From the NCBI GenBank assembly GCA_914767715.1, contig OU612072.1:7750001-7814000 (forward strand): 64,000 nucleotides of DNA, read 5' to 3'. Made by a program: the position numbers and the translations under genes. Positions 23,442-36,800 of the stretch are shown here, piece by piece. Position 1 is the first letter of the stretch; every line of letters starts with the position of its first letter. The stretch comes from Membranipora membranacea (lineage: Eukaryota; Bryozoa; Gymnolaemata; Cheilostomatida; Membraniporidae). The notes beneath the pieces are model-generated. The model had not been told where the DNA came from and ran no database searches. It worked only from the letters and a program-made list of their open reading frames with translations.

Positions 23442-24977
23442 TGAGATTATTTAATAAAGTTCCATACACCAGTAGCAAGCTTTTTATATGACAAAAATAT
23501 ATGCGTCCTTGTTTCGCAGCATAAAATGTTTGTGATAGCTGATAAACTACCCAGTATTCAAACTCCCTTGCTTCAGAGCGTTATGTACACTGACAAGACA
23601 GACAAAGCTACATGAAAATCAATATATATTATATTATATATATGTATATTCTATAGAAAATCTATATATATATGAATTGTGACAATCATGGGATCAACAT
23701 TGAGACCACTCTGTTTTATATGAATACTTCGTCACTAAACAGGATTGATAAGCAGGCATATAATTGTCTTCCTGAATGCTTGGAACTATCGAAATTTATA
23801 ATTATGGTTGACCAAAGAGGGGTTATCCATGATCAGTATAGTATGCGATGAAATGCATTGTTCTTGGAGACACTGTAGGTCATTCTGTGGTGGTCGATGT
23901 GGATATTCCATGATTAAGCAGAGCCTATCTTGATCGGTCCATGCTGACTTCGCATCCATATCAGAGTTATTAATGCTAATGCTACAAGCAACATCAGCAT
24001 CAGCCACATGAAGTACTTGCATCTTTCTACTGTAAACATAAAACAACCAAAGCTCAGACCTTACAGACTTGCAAAAGTAGTTAGTTTCAGAGACATTTCA
24101 ACACAGCCACATAGGTATTTGTTTGGGGATACTTCAGGTGTACTCATGAGTATGAAGGAAACCAACATCAATATAAGACCGAACCACTAGATGACTATGC
24201 GTTTATTTTTCTAACTCAGTGAATTAAATGCGATTTTTACCCAAGATTAGGGCTGAGCATTGCAAAACATATTTTTTTCCTTTGGCATTACAATTTGAAA
24301 GGAAATCGAATTGAGACTTATTCCCAATTCTTTTGGTAATTGAAGTAAACATCCAAAAGTATATAAGCATTGTTCAATGGATCGTGAATGACTTACACAG
24401 TATGAGCAGAATGAGATTTTGGTATTGGCGCAGCCCTAAAACCAGGAAAAATCAAAAAATAGTTTTAAGATATGTTTTCCATAGTTTGTGCATAACTCAA
24501 AAAAGTCCCCTTCATGAGTAAGTGGCTGGGAAGATTTGGTCAAAAATTAGTGTGCTTATCTGAGGCAGGACTGGAAATAATTTAAAGAAAAAAATCATAT
24601 ATGTTAACCATTGCCAATGATAGCGCATTTAATTTACTATGAAGTTGGACTAAATCATGTCTTGAGATCTTATATGGACGGAAACCTTTTCGTCTGAACT
24701 GTACAGATTGACTGAACTACAGCGATGATTTGATCAATTGGTTTAGCAATCTATGTCAAACTTAGATCATTCATGATTCTTTCTGGTCGATCACTCTTAC
24801 TCAATTCAAAACAAGTTATCCCTACTTTTTACAATGTGACTTATCCTACTATCCTACTATGAATCTGTATGTATGTCAGGCACAAAAAAATGAGAGATAA
24901 GATAAAACATTGTTTTGAATACCAGCGATATGATAGTTTATATTGAGTAGTAATCATTTGATTCAGTGTAATTTTAG
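23442..24977. other. Intergenic, nothing firm
   Basis: AT-rich, with an (AT) cluster near 23625-23680. On the minus strand an ATG at about 24044 opens a 41-residue frame with a hydrophobic stretch (FMWLMLMLLVALALITLIWM), which could be a signal-anchor exon but has no partner exons that I can identify. Confidence 0.4.
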
Positions 24978-25250
24978 CTAGATACCAGGGAACCTTTCTG
25001 GTCTTATTTTACCTGCAGACTTGCTGAATAGCTTCCCTTCCAAGTTTTTCTCTGTACCAGGCAGGACCTCTCTGTCAGCTGGAGTGTTTTTGGATATATC
25101 CACTTCTTGAAGCGATTGTCCCATGTTAACTTCAAAGGATGCATTTACGTATGATTCAGGTCCAAGTTTCTCCATGTTCGCCATGATGCTGTTTGATGTA
25201 AAGTGGGTCACTGTGTATATCAACACTCTAGTTTATGCTATGTCACGAGT
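24970..25250 (-). repeat. Dispersed repeat family X, copy 1
   Basis: Matches 28640-28915 in opposite orientation. Shared blocks include GTGACATAGCATAAAC, ACACAGTGACCC, CAAACATGGAG-type and CTGCAGGTAAA. Both copies keep a similar open frame (here VDISKNTPADREVLPGTEKN). This suggests a repeat of recent spread or a duplicated coding exon. Confidence 0.7.
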
Positions 25251-26661
25251 GAAATGACAGGTCCGATCAGGAGATTACAGAATAATGTGGCGAAACCATT
25301 GCAAACCCATTATATTGTTGTTTAATAGGGCCTTAAGGTCATGACTCGCCAAAATTTTGTTTGGGGTTTCTCAATCCACATGATCAAAGAAGTCTAAACC
25401 CAAAATTTGGCGACACATATATAAGAAATGAAATTAAAGACAATTGAGGGTTTGGAAATTGCTAAACAAGGAATAGCTTCAATTAGAATGAAAAATCAAG
25501 GAAATCGGACCAGTAGTTCTCAAGTTAGTATCCTAGGCATGACCTAAAATAGCTCTTAAGGGCGGTAGCCAGGTTCCACTAATAAATTTCCATACAATGA
25601 CAAACAGAATTAGTTATACTAAACTCCATGACTTGTATTATTTATTTGTCATGTGTCATTTGACCTTGAACATTGATATAAATGTATTATTAATTATTAT
25701 AACATTCATAATAAAATCATGTCAATGTTGCAAGCCATACTTGTGGATTATAGAAATATGACTTTGGCTAGTCATTTATGTGGAACTTTATGACCAGATT
25801 CATTCCACTATGCTGTGCTATCAGTTTGCAGCTAATATTCAGCGTTATCTGAGGAATTTGGTGGACACCTCTAACAATTACAGGGAAATATGAGTTGTAA
25901 CCATAGACTTGTTAATAGAATTGTTAATCAATAAGTATATGGTTGTAACAGTCTCTCCGTGTATTTATCAAGATGCATGAAGTGTGATTTTAAACAACAT
26001 CCTACCAAACAATGAATAAACAGCATAAAGCTATGTCTCATGACATCAAATCCTTTGAAGCTGACATGGGGCAGTCTTTATAGTCGATCGGTAGTAAGCA
26101 AATGCATGTGAATTATGTCAGAAGTGAATAAGTTGATGAATACACCTTGTTTACCGGTTCAGTTGGTGTTTATATGGCATTTGATCAGAAATCTTTGTCT
26201 GGTATAGAACATTCCCCTGTTCGCAGGTCTTCAAGACGCCTAACTGGTAACCAGACCATATCGGTACACACATGCTGGCTGTAATTGAGTAACCATAGCG
26301 TTGTGTAAGAAATGGAGGCATCTATGTGAGATGGCATGACTTATCCCTCCTACCGTTCCAACAGAGGCTACCAAAATGGTGAGATGCTTTGGTCAAATTA
26401 CAAAGCACACACTTGTAGTCTCCCCAACGCCCCTGCATATATAACAGGGTTTGCAAATATGTGTTTATACCATGAGACCGATTTTTCACTAATTAAGAGG
26501 GATTTCAAAAGATAGATAATTATATAAAAAATGAAAAGGATTTATTGCTTGTAGTCTCTTGCGCTCATAAACTTGGACCAAAATTAATGATTGAAGTACG
26601 TTTGGCCATTTTTCTTATTCCTCTTTTCTCAATGTAGACTTCTTTTGGTTTCTGTTTACAG
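25251..26661. other. Intergenic, nothing recognised
   Basis: No splice-consistent exon, RNA gene or repeat structure recognised. Confidence 0.5.
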
Positions 26662-26843
26662 GAAGCCCCAAAGATTTAGAACCATTAGAGCTTTGCAAAG
26701 AATTGTTTGATATTCAATTCACCCAAGACCGAACGACAAGGCAGAATGGGCAACCCTACTTATTAGCAACCATGTTTAGTTTGTTGGGAGTTACTCCTTC
26801 CTGTTCAGGAATAGGGCAACTGAACACAAAAAGTGATCGGTAA
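26662..26843 (+). CDS. Orphan exon-like open frame
   Basis: It follows a good acceptor (TTTCTGTTTACAG) and is open for 60 codons, ending at TAA (26841-26843) or spliced at the GT at 26840. The peptide (SPKDLEPLELCKELFDIQFT, LLATMFSLLGVTPSCSGIGQ) looks protein-like but belongs to no family I recognise. No partner exon with matching phase was found, so it may be a gene remnant. Confidence 0.35.
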
Positions 26844-28559
26844 TTTACTCAAATTTTTCCAGTCTGTATGTTTTTGACTCAAACTTTGTTACATAAAGTT
26901 TTTATTCAAATAACCAACAGCGTTAAGTGGCGGCCGTGATGCATTTAGAGTTGCGGTTATGGCGTAGATAAATGGGTTTCTTTTATTAAGTACCATTCCG
27001 GTCCTTTATTATCTGTAATAACTATAAAAAAGAGTGACAAATTAGATACGAGACAAACATAGAGTTTCATGGTGGAAAAACTCCACGTACATAAAAATGC
27101 ATAAATAGGTATTTTCTAGCAAACACAATAAAATGACTTGATTAAAAACTGAATTGAAAATGGTGAAAATGGTGATACTTTGTAATACAGAGAATAATAC
27201 AAAAATACGACATCGCATATGAAAATTACAAGATAAGTATGATACAGTTAAGCAGTAATAAATTTTAACACACCTCATTACTGACTGCGACAATACGCAG
27301 ATTAATGTGCGCTGAATATAGCACTGGTTCAGATACACCTCTGAAATAAGAGAGGATTAAACTACATTACACTGTTCTAAGATACCAGTAGCACAACATT
27401 ATAAATACATATTCATAGGTAAAGGTTTGACTTTGATGTCACGCAACCAAGATAGACAATTATGTCTTATAAATGCAATAAACACCAAAAGAAACATGTA
27501 AATATGATGTAGATAAACATTAGCGTACCTGTACAAGGCGATGCTAGTGAGTACGGCTGCTTCGGTTAAACTACAGTCTTAGATGTATGGCAGCAGCAAT
27601 CGTAAAAATATTACATTTGATAATACTGTTTTACATTTACATTAACACCAGAAAAAATATCAACTGGTGTGTCTGGAGATTGATATGACACTGGAACTAA
27701 TCAGTTACTGTGCTGTCAGAATACAATGAGGGGAAAAAAGCACTAGCAAGCTTGGTGATAGCTTTAACTGTTACTAAAATTTGGAGTAAATAGCCGAGCC
27801 TTAGAACCAAGGGCACACTGCCAACCCAATTGCTGGGACGTGCCAGCACAAGAAGCCTCTTTCGACGTTGAAACAGACTTCATTTAATGAAAACCCAATT
27901 AAAGGACAACAGTGATCGCAAATAAAAAATGGTTTATATCCTACCATAAAATTTTCCAGTGCACTGTCACTCCCATAAAGAATGGATTATATCAACTCCA
28001 TAAAGATTTGGTGTGGGTTAAACGCACCTGAGGGCTCTACGAAAAGAACTGACTTCCTTGACTTAATTACCATCCCCTTTATATGTAGTAGGCTGAAAAT
28101 TTGGGTGGTCCGGATCGGGCCTTATTGTATAAGTGGGGTCGAGTGTCATCTAAATCAGAGTAATTCACAAAGTTAAAAATGAAAGCTGCCAAAACCTTTT
28201 AATTGACGCTATAACTTCCACAATATATCAAACCAACAGAAATTGAATGTCATAAAGTCAGAGTAAAGGAAAGGGAAATCCATAAAGTAATATATGAAGC
28301 GAACAAAATTTTTCAATAAAGCAATATAACCTTGAAAATTGGGATTAAATGTCATCAAGATGGGACATTACGCTTCCACAATTTTAATGAGATCAAACAA
28401 CAATGGTGATTAATCAGAAGTTAGAGTAGAGTTTAGTATCATAGATTCCATTTGACCATTTTATTAGTGGAATTTGGCTACCACCTCAAAGATTACAGAT
28501 ATATTATAGTGATCAACAATATAAAGGTTTTGACACATGATATTATATTCATTCTAGTG
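26844..28559. other. Intergenic, nothing recognised
   Basis: AT-rich, without recognised exons or structured repeats. Confidence 0.5.
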
Positions 28560-28920
28560 CCGCAGGAGATGTGGGTTCGAGTCCCACTGGGGGAGCTTTC
28601 ATTGTTGACTGTTCCAGCCCCCAGCACCCTCGGGTGTATACCTCTCCTATTCACGTGACATAGCATAAACCAGAGGTAAATTGTACACAGTGACCCAGTG
28701 TACATCAAACAGCGTCGTGGCAAACATGGAGGAGCAACTTGAACTGCAGTTATATGAAACTTCAACTATTGAAGTTGACATAAGACGGTCACTTGAAGAA
28801 ATGGACATATCAGATTACTTGTTAGCTCCTAAAGCGGTCATGCCTGGTACTGAGAGAGCCTTGGAAGGCCAGTCTGCAGGTAAATTTAGACCAATAAGGT
28901 AACCTGGTATTCAGTGAACT
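28560..28920 (+). repeat. SINE-like repeat carrying family X, copy 2
   Basis: It starts with a B-box-like GGGTTCGAGTCCC (28573-28585); the A box is not clear. From 28640 it runs into the segment homologous to 24970-25250, with open frame 28681-28902 (EVDIRRSLEEMDISDYLLAP, MPGTERALEGQSAGK). The same repeat is also seen, more decayed, near 40735-40935. Confidence 0.6.
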
Positions 28921-30826
28921 TATCACAAAATCAATCGATTACTTCTTAGGTGTGATGCACTTGAAATGGTGCACTTTGGGGTGTACACTAACAACTAGTT
29001 AATGGCAAATGCTCAATTCATATAAATATACAACTCACCGAATTACACTATTCTACCTCTGAATCGACAACCATCAAAGTAATTTAATCCTGATCGAACT
29101 GTCCTGTTACGGTGATATCGAACCTAGAGATAGACAAAAACATGGGTGAGGGACAACGTCATGATAGAAAAACATATACAATATAAACAGAACAAGATAT
29201 AAACTCGCAGCCACAATCACACAATCATCTTGGTTACTTAGCTGATTGCAATGTTTTTCTTGTTGTTTTCTTGTTGTTTTCTTGTTTTTTTTCTTGTTGT
29301 TTTCTTGTTGTTTTTCTGTTAGTTATAATACTATCTAATACTGAATATGTGGCTAGATATCTGTGTGCTGCTGCCACATATTTCAGCTCCAAGTAATGTT
29401 TTTTGATGTGCTCAGTTCTCTTGGTGGATCAAGAGTCCCCGAGCTAAGCTCTTCACTTGCTATTAATACTTTACTCACTCTCTCAAATCATCCATGTTCA
29501 TTCATGTATGAACTGGGGCTTCTCATTCATACTGTTAACATATCCGTGATACTTTGTAGTTGTCTTCTATTGTGCACCAGAAGGCAACTAGCAAATGTAA
29601 TACATAAAATTCCTCATACTCACAATCTCTACTAGCATTCACATTAGGCGTAACCACATTCATCTAAACTCGTTCAAAACAGGTGCTAACATGTCAGTAG
29701 GGTTTCACTTCCTGCATCTCCTCAGACACACTTCTAGATGTAGCATGGACTATGTGACTGTCTATAGATTCAAGTTGCAAATTAGTTTATGTTTTAAAAA
29801 AGTAGGGGTGACTTTGGTTAGAGTTAAGTGGGACTTATCAACCAGAAATAATCATGAATGATATTCAGTTGTCAAAGATTGCAATACAAATTAATTAAAT
29901 TATAAGGTATGAACTAGGAGTATGCTTCCGGAGCAGGAGGTCTGCCCTTACTTTTGACCCACCGGAGTGAATAATAGATAAACTATACAGAATATTGTCC
30001 ACTATGAACTTCAATTTTTTTTGTTTAGAATTTAGACTTTGAAAAGTCATAATGCTTGATCATGTATGCAAAGAAACTAACCTATCAGTGTGAGGTTTTG
30101 GTTGCGTGAGGTAGAACAGTTTACTCCTAGAGACCAACTGATAATTATCAAATGAGTTCTGATGCTCAACCTTTCATATACAAAAACCAGAGTGCTATTT
30201 CAAGGTTATGGTTTTTAAATAGCTGGTCATTCTAAAGCGTTCATGACCCTTTGCCTGTAGGTTGTGGCTTTCAATACTTCATTGAGATGCTGGTACGTGC
30301 CGTTGACAATTGTAGCTGGCGTTATTTACATCTGGCTTAAATTGACTTAACCTTAACTGTCTACTTCTTAAACCCGCTGAGGAAACCATAGTGGTAGGAA
30401 ACCTGACGGGTTGGGGCAATTTGATTAGTAAGAAACCTTGACAGTGTGAAGCCGTGTGAGGTACTGCCCCGTATTGTTTACCACCAACTGTCTCTGTTGG
30501 TCACTTTTCCAATAATTCTAGTGGCATTTTTGCCTTTGTTAATGGCATTACCTATTGCATTGGCTTTGTTCTAAACATATGATAATATGTATCACAAAAG
30601 GATCCTGGTCATGGCATTCCTTGTGTATGCATGCCTTCAAAAAACCAAAAAGGTATTCAAAAAGCAAAGATAAAAATCCCTCTTAAAAATCATGGTTGTT
30701 GTTCTGTCACCCTGCAGCCTGCAATAGAAAAGTTCCAATCCATATGAGATCTATAGATATGTTTTAGTTCCGTTTGGAGGATGTATATCAACTCTGAGTC
30801 ATATATTGGTTTGATCTGATATCGAA
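28921..30826. other. Intergenic with a simple repeat and weak exon-like frames
   Basis: Contains a TTGTTTTC-type tandem repeat at about 29252-29322. Two acceptor-preceded open stretches occur: 29388-29635 (LQVMFFDVLSSLGGSRVPEL) and about 30261-30341 (GCGFQYFIEMLVRAVDNCSW). Neither is linked to other exons by phase. Confidence 0.35.
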
Positions 30827-32819
30827 TCAAATGCAAAATATACAGGTGAAATGACCAGCAAGGAGAGGAAAAGAAATCAGACCAAGAGATGTATGTAAAT
30901 CTCTTGTATGGATGAGATGATACGGGATGTGGTTGACATTTGCTATGAGGCGGAAGGCCCTCTTTTGGAGCAAATATATTCTTTCAAGAATATATTGTGG
31001 TGATAGGTTGCCATATATGCGAATACCATATATCATATGTCAAAAGACATACTGTAAATAAAAGTTACGAGATGATATACTCTCTAGGAATGCCCTGCAT
31101 TTCTGGAATAATGCCAAACTTTTGTTTATTTTGGTGCAAATCTGGTCTACATGATCATCCCATGTCAATGACTCGTTCAAAGTAAAACCAAAGAGTTTGG
31201 TATTGACATTTCGATTAAGTTTTTGTTTTTAATTTTTTGATCTAAATCTAGCCATGTGGCTCTAAGAGAGGGTTGTGCAAGCATATAGTGAGATTTTTCT
31301 CATGTTTAACAACATCCAATTATTCCTACACCAACTTTCTATCAAGTGAAGATCAGCATCACATAAATCATTGAGTGTATCAAAGTTGTCAGATTTTGAC
31401 AGGAAAACTGTGTCATCAGCGTAGGCAAATGCCTTGGAATGTAATGTGTAGGATAATAGATCATTGACGTGTATGAGGAATAAACTTGGTGCCAGAATTG
31501 AGCCTTGGGGACACCAATGTCTATTTGGAGAATCTTTGCACTTCCTGCACCTTGTCGTATGGATACAGAGTGTGCCCGAGATGAGAGAGTGCAGTTTGTT
31601 GTTAGACTGTACATTGTCAATTTTTCTCAGAAGAATTTTATGGTCGACGCTAGGGGTGGAACGACCTCTTGAGGATGGAGTTGAATTTCGGATATTTGAC
31701 CTTGGATCCAACCACAAACAAAGTCGGATATGTGTTATGTCTGATCCGAGATGATGCGTTTTTAATCAACACTTACTTAGCATCATTTATCTCACTGAAA
31801 ATGACAAGGGAGGAAGTATGATAGTCATTAATTTGTAGTTCAGATAAGATAATTGAGTGTGGCTGAATGCGCTCAGTGGTGATCAGTAGGCATTTAATAC
31901 CTATCTCATTTTCATAGCTATCTATATTGTTGCTGATTAAATTTGATGGATGTGTTATTTCTGCTGAAATTGATAGAAAGCATCTTTACTCCGGTCGTTG
32001 TGACATAAGACAAAATTTTGTAACAAATTGTCTAGGTTGATGAACAAAGTAATTTTCCTCTTCTGCTTTTTCAAAGTAGGAGGACAATTCCTATCCCTAA
32101 TCACAACAGAGAGTTTGGGACCAGGGAGGGTGGGATATACCTCCCTGTTGGGACATAGGAGCAGGGAGTTTGTTCAAACTCAGTGATTTTTAACATCGGG
32201 GTGTGAGTGATCCTGGCAAATTGAGTGCCTATGCACAAATTCTCGTTGTCAAGAGATCTTAGAACTCATTAAATGATCTTTTCAAATAATCTGTTTGTGT
32301 GATCCTTGCGCTGTTTGAGTGATAAGTTGCTCCTGTAAAGAATTATATCCAAGCTGATATGTGCACATTTGAATTAGGGTATGGTTGCAGGGAAGAGATT
32401 GTTGACAGTGTTTATCCAAGTATTCAATGACCTTAATTGTATATTATGGTGCAAAAGAAGAGCTGCTGTGACTGGTAAATTTAGCGTTTTTACGCGTTAT
32501 CCGGGTCCGGATCCGATCCGAGGTTGAATTTATAGACCGATCCGATATCCGATCCGAGGTTGCCCAACCCTGATCCGTTCCACCCCTAGTCGAGGCAGTC
32601 GAAAGTTTTTTTGAAATCCACAAACATCCTGTTTGTAGAAAACCCTGAAGCCAAGGAGTTGTAGTGTGCCATATTTATGCTGATTCTAGCAGCAGTAATC
32701 ACAGCTATATAGCTGGATAAGTCGTCAGCAGGGATCAGTAGAGAGATGCCGTTGCACATTCTATTAACGCTTAACTGATCAATGGTGTGTTTCATTGTAA
32801 GAGTCACATATACATTCAA
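30827..32819 (-). pseudogene. LINE reverse transcriptase, interrupted by a MITE
   Basis: Reading down the minus strand from 32819: FVDFKKTFDCLD, then an insertion at 32588-31651, then DHKILLRKIDN, CPQGSILAPSLFLIHVNDL, the catalytic AYADDTVFLSKSD, and a C-terminal ILERIYLLQKRAFRLIAN segment down to 30827. These are RT motifs of a non-LTR retrotransposon (jockey/CR1-like, clade not assigned). Frame changes lie between the YADD block and the C-terminal block. The 5' part with the endonuclease is not visible. Confidence 0.85.
31651..32588. mobile_element. hAT-like MITE inserted in the LINE
   Basis: 938 bp with terminal inverted repeats TAGGGGTGGAACG at 31651 and CGTTCCACCCCTA ending at 32588. 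It is flanked by 8-bp duplications GTCGACGC (31643-31650) and GTCGAGGC (32589-32596), 7 of 8 identical. It cuts the LINE codons between CLD and HKI. Subterminal GATCCGAT/ATCGGATC-type repeats lie near the right end. It has no transposase. 8-bp duplications and this type of end are typical of the hAT superfamily. Confidence 0.85.
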
Positions 32820-33443
32820 AACACAAGACTCATAGTGTCTTCCAGACCAGCTCTAACAACATGTGTGTCTTTGAATTGGATCAATAATTCATATGTCATA
32901 TAACTCTGTACCTCATACAGCCAAAAGTGGCAGCACCTCAGAAACTCTCAGAAAACTTTTTAAGATGCAATAAAACTTACAGGTTCAATAATCTATCAGC
33001 CAAGGACTGGAATCAATGCTGGAATGATTTGTCGTACCAATTATTTTCTCTTTCACTTTTGTCTTCTACATCAACCTATGATACTCGTCAGATTCCTCCT
33101 AACAAAAAATAACATGAATTATTTCATAATTTTCAAAGTTGGAACAGCAGTAAAGACAGTGCAACTGCTTTGAGCCAATGATAACTTGATTACAGTTTGA
33201 GCAAAAAAGATCGAATCAGCTTTATTGTGTGAGATTGCTTTGTGTAAAACTTCACACATTGATGCCTGTTGCACACTATGAGCAATGAGTTGATAAGTTG
33301 TTTAACATGATGCGCAACAATAAAATAGGCAGAGAAGTTTGAGTTGAGTTGAAATCAGCGCAAGTCATTCATAACGATCAAGAGAGCACAGGATAAATGA
33401 GCACTGCTTTACAGTTTACCAACAGAAGAAAGGAAAGTTTATC

Positions 33444-33756
33444 ATGTCTAATCTTTATCGGGATGGAGTTCAAAACTATTCACAGCCAGGCACTGGATAT
33501 AAAAAGTTTTTCCCTGTCATCTGCCTCATTGTAGTTTTGACTGTCGTGACTTCCAAATACTTCTATAAGGTTAGACCTTTATTGCAGAATGTTCTGCTGG
33601 TATCAGGCCAACATGAAAATATCACTAGGGATTTGAGAAATGTGACCAGGACTAGGAGTGAAGGATGGGTTCCAGATTGGTACAATCAGACAGATATTGG
33701 GCTGCTTCTAACACAGAGAAGGCAGAGAGTAATGTAAGGCCTGTATCATTGTTATA

Positions 33757-33827
<71 letters not shown>

Positions 33828-36800
33828 TTGGTTGGTTGGTTGATTGATTGATTTGTATTCTATCACTTACTGTAGAAGTTGCGAGATTGTTATGATTGTT
33901 ACATATTACATGATTACATGATTAAATGATTATATGAGTATTATGATTAAATAATTAAATGATAGTTATATGGTATATGATTATTTTCTATTCAGAGGCT
34001 TTTGTTGTGAAACTGTCTCTCTCTCTCTTTGCAGTCAGTCGATTCGGCAATGACTGTTTCATGATTAGGTTTTAGATTTGATGACACTTCTCCAGGCAGG
34101 TCGGTCTCTTGCCATCTGCTGCCACAGGTCAGAGTTGATTTCACGCACTTTCAGGTTTCACTTTGCTACATCCTTGAACCTGAGTCTGGGTCTGCCTAGA
34201 TTTCGCTTTCCTTCACAGAGCTTAGAATACAGTAGTTGTCCTGGTAACCTCTCATCATCCATCCGGTGCACATGTCCTAGCCATCTGAGGTTTTTCTCTA
34301 TCAAGATGTCTGTCATGGAAGGGAGTCCTGCACGCCGCAGTATCTCTAAATTTGTTATTTTATCCCTCCATGTCACATTCATTATGGTTTGCAATTGCTT
34401 CATCATGAATGCACTGAGTTTTTTCATCTGGGTACTATAGATGGTCCACTTTTCTGCTCCATTTAGGAGGGAAGACAATACAACCGCTCTATAGACTTTG
34501 CACTTTACCTTGATAGTAACATGCCTATTCTTCCAGAGCCGATTCTGAAGTTTTCCAAAAGCACCACTCGCTATACCTATTCTGTTTCTGATCTCCTTAT
34601 CTATCCGAGCGTTGTTTGAGACTGTACTTCTGAGGTACCTGAAGTCTGTGCATCGAACAAGAGGATCATGATCAATGATTATGGCTTCAGGGTTTGGTGG
34701 GGAGCGGAGGAGCTTCACCGGCTGGTATATGTTGATCTTCAAGCTGAACTGTGCCGCTGCTTTGGGGAAACTATCGATCAGCTTCTGGATGTCCTCGGCG
34801 CTGTGGGCCACCACTGCACTGTCATCTGCGAATAGCATCTCTCTCACCAAGTTTTTCTTGGTAAGGGTTTTGCCTTTGAATTGGGACACATTGAAAAGGT
34901 CTGCATCGTGGCGCTTCTGTATATAAATGCCTTCTCTTGAGTCTTCGAATGCTATTTCAAGCATAGCAGACAGGTTCATCGAGAAAAGCGTTGAGGCTAG
35001 CACACATCCTTGCTTGACTCCATTTGTCATAGTAAAACTTTTCGAAAGGCCAGCGACTTGTGCTTGAATACCATCATGTACAGCCTTTATCAGATTGATA
35101 ACCTTCTCTGTCAAGCCAATCTTCCCCAGTACGCACCAAAAGTCATCTCTTGATACTGTGTCAAAGGCTTTGGAAAAGTCAATGAAAACAGCATAGAGGG
35201 GCATGTTTTGCTCCGTGCACTTATTCTGGATTTGCCTCAGACTAAAGACCATGTCCATGGTGCTTTTTCCATTTCTAAAGCTGCACCGGGTCTCTGGTAG
35301 GTTGTTCGGTGTAATCTTACAATTTATTTTGTTGAGGATTATACGGGCCATTATTTTGCCATCAATCGACAGAAGGGAGATTCCTCGATAGTTCCCGCAG
35401 TCTCTTCTGCTTCCTTTCTTGAATATTGCTGTTTTATTGGCGTCTTTCCATTCTTGAGGCATTTGCTCTCTCTTCCAGATGTTCACTATCAGCTCAAAGA
35501 GTCTTTCTCTCAGCCTATTTCCGCCATGTTTCCATACTTCGACAGGTAGGCCACATCTTCCAGGAGCCTTGTTTTCCATTGTTGAATTTATGGCCCTCAC
35601 AAGTTCCTCATAGACCGGTTCATAATCCAGGTCAGTGACATTGGGACTGTCAGCTACGGTGTTGAGAGCTGCATAGTCTACATTACCCTGGATGTTTAGC
35701 AGTTGGTCGAAATGTTCAGCAAACCTGTTCAGTATTTCATCATTTTCCTTCAGCAGAGCCTCACCATCAAGAGCAGTTAGTGGTGCCGTTTCCCTCTTTT
35801 GTGGCCCATAAACCTCTCTCAGCCCACTGTAAAATTATTTCATATCATTCATGTCCGCAGCAAGCTGTTATCCTTCTGCTTTCTCCTCCCACCACTTAGA
35901 CTTTAGCTCTCTTGTGTACTGCTGTAGCTTTCTTCTCACCTCCACTAGTTTTGCTTTGTTTGCCCAAGTGTTTGTCTGCAGGTGCCTTGCCTTTGCCTTG
36001 TTTCTTTCTTCAAGCAAGATGTTCAGCTTTTCATCCTTTTCTACAAACCTATCCTGGGTTTTGCTCTCGTTATACTCAGAGCAGATTGCCAGAAGGAGTT
36101 CACTGTTTGAGTTGCACTGGCCTATGCCATGATGACCCATCACCCAAGGCCAGCTTTCGACTTCGCTGCCAACCCTGGCATTGACATCTCTGGCTATGAT
36201 CAGTTTATCGTTGGTTGGGACTTGTCTCATTACTTCTCTCAGCTGTTCATAGAACAGCTCTTTTGCCTCGTCCGGGTTTGTCATGGTGGGGGCATAGTAG
36301 ATGGCAATATCTCAAAACCCATCATAACCAACACTGGAACTCCCCAGGGTTGCTGTTTATCTCCACTTTTGTTTTCAATATATACCAATAGGATTACCTC
36401 AGACTTGAGCAATATTACTGTCATTAAATACGCAGACGACACCTGTATAATTGGATGCATATCAAATCAATCAGATCTTAGTGCCTATCTTGATGAGATT
36501 AGTAGAATTTCAAAGCAATGTTGTGATTTAAACCTATTTTTAAACGCCTCCAAGACTCAAGAAAGATGTTTTCTACTCAGCTTGTTAGGCCCATTACCCC
36601 TACTCTTATCCTTAACGGCACAGAAGTTGATTTTTGTGACAAAGTAAAATACCTTGGTGTTACTGTTGACGATAAACTCCGCTATCATGATCATGTGCAA
36701 TCCATAGTGACTACTGCATCTCAACGCATGTATATTGTGAAAAATTTTGTATACTATAGCTCAAAGCCCCTTTCTCATATGTTATTCAAGAGTTTTATTG

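Noticed and set aside
28493-28765. Minus-strand ORF with GTRTHIS-type sequence
   Set aside because: It is antisense of the B box in a SINE-like repeat (GGGTTCGAGTCCC), a common artefact.
33665-33847. WLAG repeat ORF
   Set aside because: It is a translation of the GGCT microsatellite in an intron, not a protein.
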